Shown here: in pieces, positions 54,301 to 62,227 of the stretch
Layout: each line of letters opens with the position of its first letter
Numbering within the stretch: the first letter of the stretch is position 1
Assembly: GCA_030830065.1 (NCBI GenBank)
Contig: JAURNR010000015.1
Location: 38,826 to 102,825, forward strand
DNA length: 64,000 bases
Reading direction: 5' to 3'
Source of the DNA: Bacteroidota bacterium
GTDB taxonomy: Bacteria; Bacteroidota; Bacteroidia; NS11-12g; UBA955
Translations under genes and position numbers: made by a program
Notes under the pieces: model-generated
Told to the model about the DNA's origin: nothing
Databases searched by the model: none
Seen by the model: the letters and a program-made list of their open reading frames with translations, nothing else

Positions 54301-54919
54301 GACTAGGAGATGAAAGTACATTTACACTAATACTATCCTGTGCAAAGCATCCACCTTTTAACCAAGTTTTAAAAATAATAAGTTTCGTAGAGTCTTTGAT
54401 AAAGGAATGTGTAATCTCTGACAAATCTGATATTACCAATCCGTTCACACTCCAACGAATAGAATCGATAGGGGTATTAGTCGGCTGATAAGTACTGCTA
54501 TCCCTGAAAATAAATGAATTACCATTTAGGCACTGGCTAGAATCATTTACCCATAAATTTACGTTAACAGCTGTGGTAAAGACATACAATTCTCTAACAA
54601 TTGAACATCCGGAAGTAGAAACAGTAAAAGTAATAGTATCTACACCCGGAGAAAATATATCATCTAAATTTTTTGAAAATGTTGTCCCTTTATTTGTTAC
54701 CTGCCAATTTTGAGAAACAGCGCCACCAGCGGTATCTATGTAGGTATTGACAATATGCAAAGAATCACCTGAACATATAAAAATACTATCACCAGCTACA
54801 ACGCCATTAGAAACCAAATCACCGATAAGAGAAGTACATTGGGAATAAATATTAGAAAAATTGCAATAAAAAAGAATTAATAAAAATGTCTTATGTACAA
54901 TTTTTTTTAAACTCTTCAT
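48383..54919 (-). CDS. 2178-aa T9SS adhesin with ~19 PKD-like modules and CHU_C/gliding-type C-terminus
   Basis: Modules of the type QCLTNNNFVFTNTSVSNFSNNTLLNYWNFGDSTSSNDKSPQKTYSKPGQYQVSLQVTSAYGCTDSF; C-terminus LLFPTAFSPNNDGINDKYHVKG...LKIYDSRSILVFSTN..EGWDGS. Confidence 0.92.
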   Translation of the reverse strand: MKSLKKIVHKTFLLILFYCNFSNIYSQCTSLIGDLVSNGVVAGDSIFICSGDSLHIVNTYIDTAGGAVSQNWQVTNKGTTFSKNLDDIFSPGVDTITFTVSTSGCSIVRELYVFTTAVNVNLWVNDSSQCLNGNSFIFRDSSTYQPTNTPIDSIRWSVNGLVISDLSEITHSFIKDSTKLIIFKTWLKGGCFAQDSISVNVLSSPSLDFDYLTDTVFCYQPGINDTVRIVKNSNLLSSTGAILTSSLWKINLNNFPQDTFEYIFNPSTGGLFGDINFNAEVVASNGCKIQKTASVHVVEPFQSVLSSSDTIVCEGDPITAFFNTNFDVKDGLYSREFKISAPLTYSVSSDSFIFYPPDTGDFTVSVVETSDGLCKDTAELILRSNASPIALITSNKFINCEGESDTLSYQSLVSDSIYNYSWSISTDSVGSSTNVDLVFDTIGLDYLTLGIYNANGCNSFDSVIVGVSASPSTKIIRTNNDSCVSGNQGFKIINNNNVAINNTHWYFHDSTDVVDSLVFKRYLSSGQFQIEAISTDEYGCKDTTSTQITVPNPPNAKFTVSSYQACYGNQAFTYFDSSSTSVGQIIQKDWYFSDGYNLINDTIGTFSKNFVNPGSYTVTQVVQNDQGCFDTTNDIINVYPNPTADFNVNDDKQCLTNNNFVFTNTSVSNFSNNTLLNYWNFGDSTSSNDKSPQKTYSKPGQYQVSLQVTSAYGCTDSFVTTVSVLDIPSMNLSINNNIQCENDNLFELQDSSTFNGSIDSIFKSEWYVNQTTTIAKNTDVTFTSAGSYLLVLKSYSKNGCYDSTNATLVVRPKPTSRFSISIDTQCLVGNVFDFTNNSSVVSGGGNLNFLWNFGDSSESNLTSPSKTYSAYGTYDIKLITTSNYGCIDEITKQVFVIANPSVRFSSDGGNAQCKSSNIFNFINATDSLNGSGLEYNWDFGDGSKSIEKTPSKSFAAAGVYITKLRSTNRFGCKDSSSLSLTVYNEPNVNFSLNSSEQCEKNQSFNILNSSTVSYGGGTLSYNWLLDDSIISSNTNISLNSLGIGNHQLKLIATNNFSCTDSTQKAIKILGSPKADFTINQDSQCLDGNRFQFYNGSLIGSGTLSYTWNFGDSLSSQMTNPVTSFDNFGSYEVALIAYTSAGCSDTIKKLIFVHSTPVIEFTLSDTALCLRNNEFIFNNNSSNPDGLSLLYSWDLGDSTRVNTLNTSRQYSKSGDYFVRLIGESSFGCKDSTIEKITIFEQPFSSFLTVNSNQCFTDNEFEFINTSKIKGNGILKSNWDFGDGRFDTASNPKLSYMLPGIFDVTLAVESTEGCKDTSTSKVNIYEEPTVKFSVIKSDTCFEKNLIKFTNNSSTNNQSTFTYKWSFGDDNESIGDNPIHRYSSFDTFEIQLKGITSFGCVDSFFQKVIIYPNPYADFSVNSLDQCDNGNTFEISNNSSSPHGQLFSNWFFGDSTILNVNNPTFTFDSVGIYKIKLNVLNEYGCADTLQKIATVLPSPISNFNINDTIQCINGNKFVYFNNSDVSTGNLSYVWQYGDGTINKLYNGDHTYSSDGFFVVKLIAITDNGCRDTLEKSVVVTPKPDVLFDLNDYNQCLKGNLFITNNNSTYSGPDTLRYYWDLGDGNQRVGKDIQHDYKDYGIYDIQLTIESETGCKDSLVKQVEIFSQGISEVNLIKDSVCLYNNIVRIGNNSRIIGDRFTSLEWIFGDGLNFVTQSRNPIDHSYNDTGEYVIQLITTTNNLCKDTSESTVYILRNPKADITSNTTTACYNEQQFEFTDISTFDVLNSSRKWYLENKFVGNDSQFSYEFREPGIQEVVLVESNSVGCTDTARLGVLVNESPIANFRINNRVQCLLDNNFEFYNLSTGNGIIKEGLWLPESGSAAFEEDLIYNYLSEGNYDVSLTVYNDSGCSDEITRSVVVHPTPEANLISYDICTLEPVTFNPNALISSGKINTYDWNMGEGTFLNDTAPQFEYKIPGDYTVKLKLISDKLCENDFESSFTVYGRPVANFSNYTERATILSPKVLLVDSSYDSWYWEWDFGDGSPFGIFYYEEHTYEDTGNFDVRLVAFSDFGCSDTIIKTVRVWPEYRLLFPTAFSPNNDGINDKYHVKGFHHSLKNIDLKIYDSRSILVFSTNNILEGWDGSYMNESVKLLPPGSYELILDVQDLYGRQKTFSKKINLIR

Positions 54920-54971
54920 TTTGAAAATTCCCTTATAAAAAATAGACCAAGTCTGTTAGACGGCTTGGAAT

Positions 54972-54979
54972 CAAAAATA
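54972..54979 (-). promoter_or_regulatory. Candidate -7 box (TATTTTTG) for the adhesin/PorP/PorE operon
   Basis: Match to TAnnTTTG, 53 nt upstream of the first gene of the run. Confidence 0.4.
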
Positions 54980-55062
54980 AGTTTAATATCATTAATTTAA
55001 AAATCTAAAATAAACTCAGTATACGATCACACTAAAAAAAAAGATTTATAATTGCATTAGGT

Positions 55063-56064
55063 TTGTTCTATTTCAAAAAATATTGCTTTTACCTTTTATT
55101 CATGACCTTTTGGTTTACCGGACCGAATACAGTAAAGGGGCAAAATCCTTATTTTAATCAAGGAACCATTATAAGACAACTCCATAACCCCGCCTTATTA
55201 GGAATGGGGAGATTTGATATTAACTCAGCTTCACGCATCAGTACTAATATTCAAGCTCAATGGCTGTCGCTGGAAAGAAGATTAGTAACCAATGCTATTG
55301 AAGGAGATATAATTGCCAATAATAATACTTCATTCGGAATTAATCTTTACAGCACAGACCTGTTTTCTGGGAATAATAATAATTCAAGCTATAAACATTT
55401 CTCTACAGGCTTATCGTATTGCTACTCGATTAAACTAAAAAATGGAAATTTAAATTTAGCTTTAAATGGTCAATTTAGTAATTTTAATTTTGGTACCGAC
55501 AACTTTCTGTGGGAAGACCAAATTGATCCCGGGATGACTGGATTTGAGCTACCCACAAAAGAGCCAATCAACCAATTAACAATAAACGCAGTTCATTTTT
55601 CGGCTGGCGTATTATATCACAACAAAAACTTGTTTTTAGGGGGTGCAGTTTTCAATATTAACCAACCTAATATTTCTTTTTACAACCAAAATAATCAAAA
55701 GATTCAATCGCGCTTTGTAGTTAATGGCGGAATGGTTTTTGAGACAAAACGATTGATGATAATTCCTAATGTAATTTGTTATTTACAAGGTGATAATTTT
55801 ACCATTTCCGAAAATATTAATTTCAGAAAAGGTAATATTTATTATGGCCTAGGATTGAAACAAAATACTGCTTTTGGACAAGTTGCTCATAGTATAAATG
55901 GAAATTTTGGTTACCGAAAAGGGAGTTGGTTTTTCAACTATTCTAACAACGTAAATTTGACTATTCGAGTAGCAAATAATCCTATGACTCATGAGTTAGG
56001 CATATGTTATTTGTTACCGAGTTCTTCTAAAAAGCAAACCTCGCTTTACTTACCCACTGAATAA
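55063..56064 (+). CDS. Second PorP/SprF-like T9SS membrane protein (non-ATG start, TTG 55063 tentative)
   Basis: QNPYFNQGTIIRQLHNPALLGMGRFDINSASRISTNIQAQWLSLERRL resembles PorP/SprF; signal peptide FKKYCFYLLFMTFWFTGPNTVKGQ lies mostly upstream of the first ATG (55102). Confidence 0.75.
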   Translation: MFYFKKYCFYLLFMTFWFTGPNTVKGQNPYFNQGTIIRQLHNPALLGMGRFDINSASRISTNIQAQWLSLERRLVTNAIEGDIIANNNTSFGINLYSTDLFSGNNNNSSYKHFSTGLSYCYSIKLKNGNLNLALNGQFSNFNFGTDNFLWEDQIDPGMTGFELPTKEPINQLTINAVHFSAGVLYHNKNLFLGGAVFNINQPNISFYNQNNQKIQSRFVVNGGMVFETKRLMIIPNVICYLQGDNFTISENINFRKGNIYYGLGLKQNTAFGQVAHSINGNFGYRKGSWFFNYSNNVNLTIRVANNPMTHELGICYLLPSSSKKQTSLYLPTE

Positions 56065-56066
56065 GT

Positions 56067-57068
56067 CTAATAATAGTAATTGTTATTTCCGCCAAGATCT
56101 ATTGTTAAACCCACCGATAATACTTCTTTAAATTGTAATCGTGGTCCAAATCGAGTGAAACTATCATCTAACGCAATTAATATATCATCGTCATAGATTA
56201 AATGCAGAATTAGATTAGTTGAAATATATTCATTCACCTTTAAGTTAATTTGATTTTCAAAATTCACGTCGATATTACCCCGCTTGTAGAGATAATTAGC
56301 AAATAATTCCAATCTAGAGTCTAATGAGATATTTTTCATTACCCGTGGTTCATAAAAACTTACTCTAATAAAACCACCGGTTTCACTTCTTATCTTTTTT
56401 CCTTCTTTAATATATTTACCTTCAACATAATCATACACCCCAGGCTCTACACCATATGCTCCCATATTTGCTAAATCCTGGTTCAAAACAAAGGTGTTTT
56501 TTGAAGATAATGGTCCCAAAAACACGCTCAATTTATTATCGGGTTTATATTCAAAACCAAAAGAAGCAACCACATATCCCGGAGCAAAAAAATCAGATAT
56601 TGGCATAGTATCAAATTCAGAATAATAACCCGGTTGAAATTGAGTCTGTGGTGAAAAATACAATGAATAGTTCCAGTTTTCGCTTGCTTTTTTACCTAAT
56701 TGAGTAGCCAAAAATATACGATCATCATTCTTGTACCAAATTCCATTTTTACCTTGTAACATTAATCCGTAACCCGCATCTAATGTAGTTTGCCAGGTTG
56801 TTGTTGCGTTTTGATACAATAAATTCAAACTTAATGAAGTAGCCACACTAATTGCGTTTTGTCCGCCACCTTGCCAATTTGAAAATTGGCTTTGGTTAGT
56901 GGTGATATTGGAATTTCCCCAAAAAGTCCATTTCCCGTCATTACCTTCTTCATCAGATAAGTTAGGTTCTTCATATTCCGAATAACCATACTCTTGAGCT
57001 TTTAATTCTGATTTTTGAAGTGCAACTAGAAAAAAAGTAATAACTATTATGTGGGCTATTTTTTTCAT
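56067..57068 (-). CDS. DUF3078-type outer-membrane protein
   Basis: Signal peptide; WTFWGNSNITTNQSQFSNWQGGGQNAISVATSLSLNLLYQ...WYKNDDRIFLATQLGKKASENWNYSLYFSPQTQFQPGY. Confidence 0.82.
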   Translation of the reverse strand: MKKIAHIIVITFFLVALQKSELKAQEYGYSEYEEPNLSDEEGNDGKWTFWGNSNITTNQSQFSNWQGGGQNAISVATSLSLNLLYQNATTTWQTTLDAGYGLMLQGKNGIWYKNDDRIFLATQLGKKASENWNYSLYFSPQTQFQPGYYSEFDTMPISDFFAPGYVVASFGFEYKPDNKLSVFLGPLSSKNTFVLNQDLANMGAYGVEPGVYDYVEGKYIKEGKKIRSETGGFIRVSFYEPRVMKNISLDSRLELFANYLYKRGNIDVNFENQINLKVNEYISTNLILHLIYDDDILIALDDSFTRFGPRLQFKEVLSVGLTIDLGGNNNYYY

Positions 57069-57120
57069 TTATAACATAGAATAATTTTAAAAATAAAATT
57101 ACCCTACAAGTATACTAAAA

Positions 57121-60100
57121 TTAGTGGTGTCTACCACGCCAATATTTAATCATTTTTACACGCATTGGATCGATTTCCTGATTGCTACCCCCTTTTAAGT
57201 TTCGAATGTTATATGTTAAATTTAACATTATATAACGGGTTAATACATTAGTTTTTATATCCTCAAAATAAGTTTCTGTAACTGAACGATTAATAGAACG
57301 ATTTTGATTGAGAATATCAAAAATTCTAAATCTAACATCCCATTCATTCTTTTTTCCAAACTTTCTTCCAATTGCGGCATTCCAGAGGAAAAAGTTTTGA
57401 TTAAAATTGGCATCTAGACCAGTAAATGCCCTATGACTCAAGTCAGTAGTAACTACCCATGATCCCAACGGCATCACATTGATATTAAAACTTGTAGTTT
57501 GGAAAAAATATTGCTGTAAGCTTGATGTCAAATCAGAAGCCATTGTATTACGTACTTCAGACAAAGAACTAGAACTACTAATCAAAAAATCAATTTTCTC
57601 ACTAATATTTGATCCTAATCCGAGGTTTAGTGAGGCTGATGGATTCTGGGACATATTGCGCAAAACTTTCCCATCACCTAACTGTATTTTACTAGGAGTT
57701 TGAGAATAATTCAAAGTAATTCCTAAATTCAGATTCAACTTACCGCCAGCTAAAGGCTGTCCAATAGAACCGCTTAACATAGCCGAAACTACGCCATTCA
57801 TATTAACCTTTTGGGTAATCTGTGATCCTGGGTTGAGAACATATGTGCTATCTCCTACATTTATTGATAATCCATTTTCACCTGCAAGACGAGTAAAATT
57901 AGTAAACGCATTTTGAGTAATACTAAAATTACCAAATAAGAACTTGCTTTTTCCAGATTCCGGACTCATTGAAAAATAGCGTAAAAACACCCTATGCTGA
58001 TAGTTTTGAACTAAATCTGGATTTCCTACAGACAACTGCAATAAATTAGAATTATCTACCACATTTTGTAATTCTTGAATATCAGGAGCATTTGTATTAG
58101 TTCTGTAAAAAAGTCTAAAATGACTACTTCTATGATCACCGTATCTAATTGAAGCACGGGGTAATACATTGAAGAATTTACGTTGAATTATCTCAGGATA
58201 AGGAAAACTCTGATCTCCGTCTAAACCTGCAATCTGTCCGTATGCACCTATATCCATTCTCCATTTTCCCATTTTATATTGGTATTGAGCCCCTAATGCA
58301 TGTCGGTAGTATCCGTTTATGTAACGGTTGGACAATAACGTATCTAAATAGTAATCACTAAATTCATAAAATTCATTCAATCGTTCGCTAGAGTTTTGAT
58401 TTAAATCGGATTGATATTCAAATTCAATGCCATTAACTGAGTCTATCATTTCAGTAAATTCAATTTCCGTTGAATAGGATAAATTACCACTGGTTGAGCT
58501 GATAATTTGATCGGTTAGAACGGCAGATGACGAGCTTTCTAAAAGCAAGTTGTTTGCCAAATTATTAATTCCTCCTCTATTCCTAAAACTTGGAATAAAT
58601 TCAATGGCTATAGATCTGCCAGGCTTTTCAAAGGCATGCATATAATCTATTTCTAAACTTGCATTAAGCGCATCGCCGGATTCATCTTGAAAATTGTTTA
58701 AAGTAGAAATTGGCAACACGTTTGTTAGATTATCCTCAATACTAGTTACCGCATCAATGGTATCATTTCTCTTATTAGCCTGTATTGTTACTCTCGGTTG
58801 TAAGATTAACTTATTCTTCTCGTTAATATTCCATTTTAACCGACCATTTAATCTATGGTTAATATTATTGCTAATCTTATTGCTATTTTCAGAATATGTT
58901 AAACCAGCCTGCCGTCCTGCAATATAAAATCGTTCAGAACCTGTTTCTCTATTATTGATAGAATTTCCGAAAAAATAACTTCCAGAGATATCCCAATTAC
59001 CCACTTTGTCGGAGTAGTTTAATCCTAACATATGTGAGGTTACGATTCCATCTTGGTCATTTACAAAAAAATCACCCATCGAGCGCATTCCACCCCTTCC
59101 TCCTCCACTAGGCATCATTCCGAGAATATCTTCCACTGCAAAATTTTGTTCATTGATGTTATTTGATTGTGCCAATATCGATAAACGGCGATCTCCATTG
59201 AAAGTATTGTATGAACCCCCACCTTGAAATTTAATATCATCACCCGTACCTTCTATTGACTTACCGGCACCGGCAAAAATTTTTCCAAACTGACCTGTTT
59301 TGAAACCCATTTTGGTAATAATATTGATGGTTTTTGTAGTATTTCCATCATCAAAACCAGTGAATTGACTTTGCTCGGATTGTGCGTCATAAATTTGCAC
59401 TTTTGAAATGGCATCAGCTGGCACATTTTTCAATGCCGCTTTAGGATCTTCCCCAAAAAATGGCTTACCATCAACCAATACACGTTGTACCTTTTCACCT
59501 TGTGCCTGCAAATCTCCACCAGATTTCATCACACCCGGCATCTTCGCAATTAAATCCTCCGCACTCGCATCCGGATTAACCTTAAAGCTTCCCGCATTGA
59601 TCTCAGTAGTATCACCATTCATTTCAATAGATTTGGTTCGAATATTGATAGCATCAAGCTTTTGTAAATTAGCAATCTTTCGAAGTTGTACTCTGCCCAG
59701 TATTATCGCAATACCACTCTCTGTCCTTTGCATTTCCGGTTTTACAATATTCCAAACATCCTCATACTCTGATTTTTGAATAAAAACAGAAAGCATCATT
59801 TCCCTAAATCTTACTCCTTTAGAGCGAAGTTTTCCCATTACTTCAGTCTCAATATCTAATTTGTAGATCCCATTTTCATCAGTTAATCCACTCGCCAGAA
59901 GCGATTCTACCTTTATCTTTTGTAATGCCTCAACACTGGGGAAACTTGTTCGCCAAGAAGACAGCGAATCTTCAGGAAAATACCATACTTCTATTTTAGC
60001 TCCCGATACTTTCGAACTATCCTCGGCAGCAATAACACTTCCCGACAAAACAGGTGCAAAACCAAAGCCTCTCTGCGCTTGTACAAACAATGTAGTACTC

Positions 60101-60153
60101 AGAGCTATTAAAAGGGAAAACCCACGAATTAGCATATCGCGAATTAAGAACAT
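57121..60153 (-). CDS. TonB-dependent-receptor-like outer-membrane beta-barrel protein
   Basis: Plug-like region EDLIAKMPGVMKSGGDLQAQGEKVQRVLVDGKPFFGEDPKAALKNVPADAISKVQIYDAQSEQSQFTGFDDGNTTKTINIITK followed by a long barrel. Confidence 0.88.
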   Translation of the reverse strand: MFLIRDMLIRGFSLLIALSTTLFVQAQRGFGFAPVLSGSVIAAEDSSKVSGAKIEVWYFPEDSLSSWRTSFPSVEALQKIKVESLLASGLTDENGIYKLDIETEVMGKLRSKGVRFREMMLSVFIQKSEYEDVWNIVKPEMQRTESGIAIILGRVQLRKIANLQKLDAINIRTKSIEMNGDTTEINAGSFKVNPDASAEDLIAKMPGVMKSGGDLQAQGEKVQRVLVDGKPFFGEDPKAALKNVPADAISKVQIYDAQSEQSQFTGFDDGNTTKTINIITKMGFKTGQFGKIFAGAGKSIEGTGDDIKFQGGGSYNTFNGDRRLSILAQSNNINEQNFAVEDILGMMPSGGGRGGMRSMGDFFVNDQDGIVTSHMLGLNYSDKVGNWDISGSYFFGNSINNRETGSERFYIAGRQAGLTYSENSNKISNNINHRLNGRLKWNINEKNKLILQPRVTIQANKRNDTIDAVTSIEDNLTNVLPISTLNNFQDESGDALNASLEIDYMHAFEKPGRSIAIEFIPSFRNRGGINNLANNLLLESSSSAVLTDQIISSTSGNLSYSTEIEFTEMIDSVNGIEFEYQSDLNQNSSERLNEFYEFSDYYLDTLLSNRYINGYYRHALGAQYQYKMGKWRMDIGAYGQIAGLDGDQSFPYPEIIQRKFFNVLPRASIRYGDHRSSHFRLFYRTNTNAPDIQELQNVVDNSNLLQLSVGNPDLVQNYQHRVFLRYFSMSPESGKSKFLFGNFSITQNAFTNFTRLAGENGLSINVGDSTYVLNPGSQITQKVNMNGVVSAMLSGSIGQPLAGGKLNLNLGITLNYSQTPSKIQLGDGKVLRNMSQNPSASLNLGLGSNISEKIDFLISSSSSLSEVRNTMASDLTSSLQQYFFQTTSFNINVMPLGSWVVTTDLSHRAFTGLDANFNQNFFLWNAAIGRKFGKKNEWDVRFRIFDILNQNRSINRSVTETYFEDIKTNVLTRYIMLNLTYNIRNLKGGSNQEIDPMRVKMIKYWRGRHH

Positions 60154-60237
60154 AAAGCGTTTAATTTTAAAGATTTTCGATAAACCTTTCTTTTTAGTTT
60201 AAAAAAAACTATCTGCTAAAAATATTGTTTAAACTAC

Positions 60238-61722
60238 ATGCAAGAATGTGCTGTTATATTCCCTCACCAATTACATTACAACATATTGGATTTCAACAAA
60301 ATAAAGACAGTATATCTCGTAGAAAACAAACTTTATTTTACCCAATATAATTTTCATAAAGTCAAACTTGTTTTTCATAGAGCAAGTATGCAAAAATTTA
60401 AGAATCATTTAGAAATTAAGGGTTTTGAGGTTAGATATATAGAATTTCACGAAAAAGAAGCATCGGTAAAAGGTTTATTTAAAGAAATTCAAAAAGAATT
60501 CCAATCCATTCAATATATAAAAACAGATGATGATTGGCTTGAAAAACAAATAATATCTAGTTCTAATGAATATAACCTGCACCTCCACCCTGTAAAAAAT
60601 CCTAACTTTCTAAACTCCACTGAACAATTCAATTCTTATTTTGATGGTAGAAAACGCTATTTCCAAACAGACTTCTATTCCCATCAAAGAAAACAAAGAA
60701 ACATACTCATGGAGGACGGAAAACCGCTGGGTGGTAAACTTACTTTCGATTCCGAAAATCGAAAACCTTATCCCAAAAATCATATACCTCCAAAGCCTAA
60801 TTTAAAATTTAGAGATAATTATGTTGTAGAAGCCGAAAAATACATAGAAAAGAACTTTTCCTCCAACATTGGATCTCTAGATTATTTCAAGTTTTCGAAC
60901 GAATTTTACCCTACAGATCCCAATCAAAGTATTGCAGCATGGGAAGATTTCAAATTAAATAGATTTAAATTATTCGGTGATTTTGAAGATGCATTTACTC
61001 AAAATTCAGACGATTTATTTACCTATCATTCAATACTTACCCCTCAGTTAAATGTTGGTCTGGTTTCACCAGAAACTTTAATTAATGATGCACACCTTAG
61101 CGATGTTCCATTAAACTCTAAAGAAGGTTTTATACGTCAAATTATGGGCTGGCGCGAGTTTATGAGAGCAGTGTACATACGTGAAGGTGGAAATCAACGA
61201 AGTTCAAATTTTTGGGGATTCAAAAGAGCAATCCCGGATTCTTTTTACAACGGAACCACCGGTATTAAACCAGTTGATCAAGTCATAAAAAAAGTACTCA
61301 AGACAGGTTACTGCCACCATATAGAAAGATTAATGATTTTAGGTAATTTCTTCTTGCTTTGTGAGTTTCACCCGAACGAAGTATACCGATGGTTTATGGA
61401 ACTTTTTATCGATGCCTATGATTGGGTTATGGTACCAAATATTTATGGCATGTCACAGTTTGCAGATGGAGGGCTTATTACAACAAAACCTTATATTTCA
61501 GGAAGTAATTATATCATTAAAATGTCTGATTATAAAAAACAGAATGATGAGTGGGAGCAGTTTTGGGATGCATTATACTGGAGATTTATCAATCTACATC
61601 GCGACTTTTTCCAACAAAATCCTAGGTTAGGGATGATGGTTATTACTTATGATAAAATGCAAAATGATAAAAAAGAAAAAATGAAAAAAACAGCAAATTC
61701 GTTCCTTGAGCGTCTTTCATAG
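60238..61722 (+). CDS. Cryptochrome/photolyase-related family protein (PhrB/CryB-like, FeS-BCP lineage)
   Basis: MQECAVIFPHQLHYN..., GFIRQIMGWREFMRAVYI, GYCHHIERLMILGNFFLL, RWFMELFIDAYDWVMVPNIYGMSQFADGGLITTKPYISGSNYIIKMSDY. Confidence 0.88.
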   Translation: MQECAVIFPHQLHYNILDFNKIKTVYLVENKLYFTQYNFHKVKLVFHRASMQKFKNHLEIKGFEVRYIEFHEKEASVKGLFKEIQKEFQSIQYIKTDDDWLEKQIISSSNEYNLHLHPVKNPNFLNSTEQFNSYFDGRKRYFQTDFYSHQRKQRNILMEDGKPLGGKLTFDSENRKPYPKNHIPPKPNLKFRDNYVVEAEKYIEKNFSSNIGSLDYFKFSNEFYPTDPNQSIAAWEDFKLNRFKLFGDFEDAFTQNSDDLFTYHSILTPQLNVGLVSPETLINDAHLSDVPLNSKEGFIRQIMGWREFMRAVYIREGGNQRSSNFWGFKRAIPDSFYNGTTGIKPVDQVIKKVLKTGYCHHIERLMILGNFFLLCEFHPNEVYRWFMELFIDAYDWVMVPNIYGMSQFADGGLITTKPYISGSNYIIKMSDYKKQNDEWEQFWDALYWRFINLHRDFFQQNPRLGMMVITYDKMQNDKKEKMKKTANSFLERLS

Positions 61723-61755
61723 AATACATTACCATAAAGTTGCGTTTTGAATATT

Positions 61756-61763
61756 TAAATTTG
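61756..61763 (+). promoter_or_regulatory. Candidate -7 box (TAAATTTG) upstream of the lipoprotein gene
   Basis: Match to TAnnTTTG, 9 nt from ATG 61772. Confidence 0.45.
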
Positions 61764-61771
61764 TGCAAGTT

Positions 61772-62218
61772 ATGAAAAGAACACCGTGGGTATTATTGCT
61801 AGGAATTCTATTTTGGGGAGTTACTGCCTGTGAAAAGGATGGAACAGATAAGGATGTAGATAAAACGGATCTGTATGATTCATGGAATATCTTGAGTCAA
61901 GAAAGAGTAGTTCTTGATTCTGCTACTGAAAATCCGATAGCTACACAAAATTCTAATTACAAAGCAGGAGATTTTATTTACACCTTCAACCCTAATGGAA
62001 AATTAATCATATCAGACAAAACTAGTGGGACACTAGAAACTGACACCTTATATTTCGAATATGAGCAGAATATTCTGCGCTTTTCCATATTTCAAAATAT
62101 GGTAGATGCTAGAGAATATGAATTAATGTCTCTCAACAATACTGAATTAATATACGGTATAGATAAGTGGGAAAATGGGCTAAGAATAACTGAAGAAATC
62201 AGAGCCTCAAGGCGATAA
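61772..62218 (+). CDS. Putative lipoprotein, possibly lipocalin-like
   Basis: Signal peptide with Cys after WGVTA (MKRTPWVLLLGILFWGVTACEKDG), then LYDSWNILSQERVVL...YTFNPNGKLIISD. Confidence 0.65.
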   Translation: MKRTPWVLLLGILFWGVTACEKDGTDKDVDKTDLYDSWNILSQERVVLDSATENPIATQNSNYKAGDFIYTFNPNGKLIISDKTSGTLETDTLYFEYEQNILRFSIFQNMVDAREYELMSLNNTELIYGIDKWENGLRITEEIRASRR

Positions 62219-62227
62219 TCTTCAAAA

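Noticed and set aside
59408-59779. 123-aa plus-strand ORF
   Set aside because: Antisense to the well-supported TonB-plug region of the beta-barrel gene.
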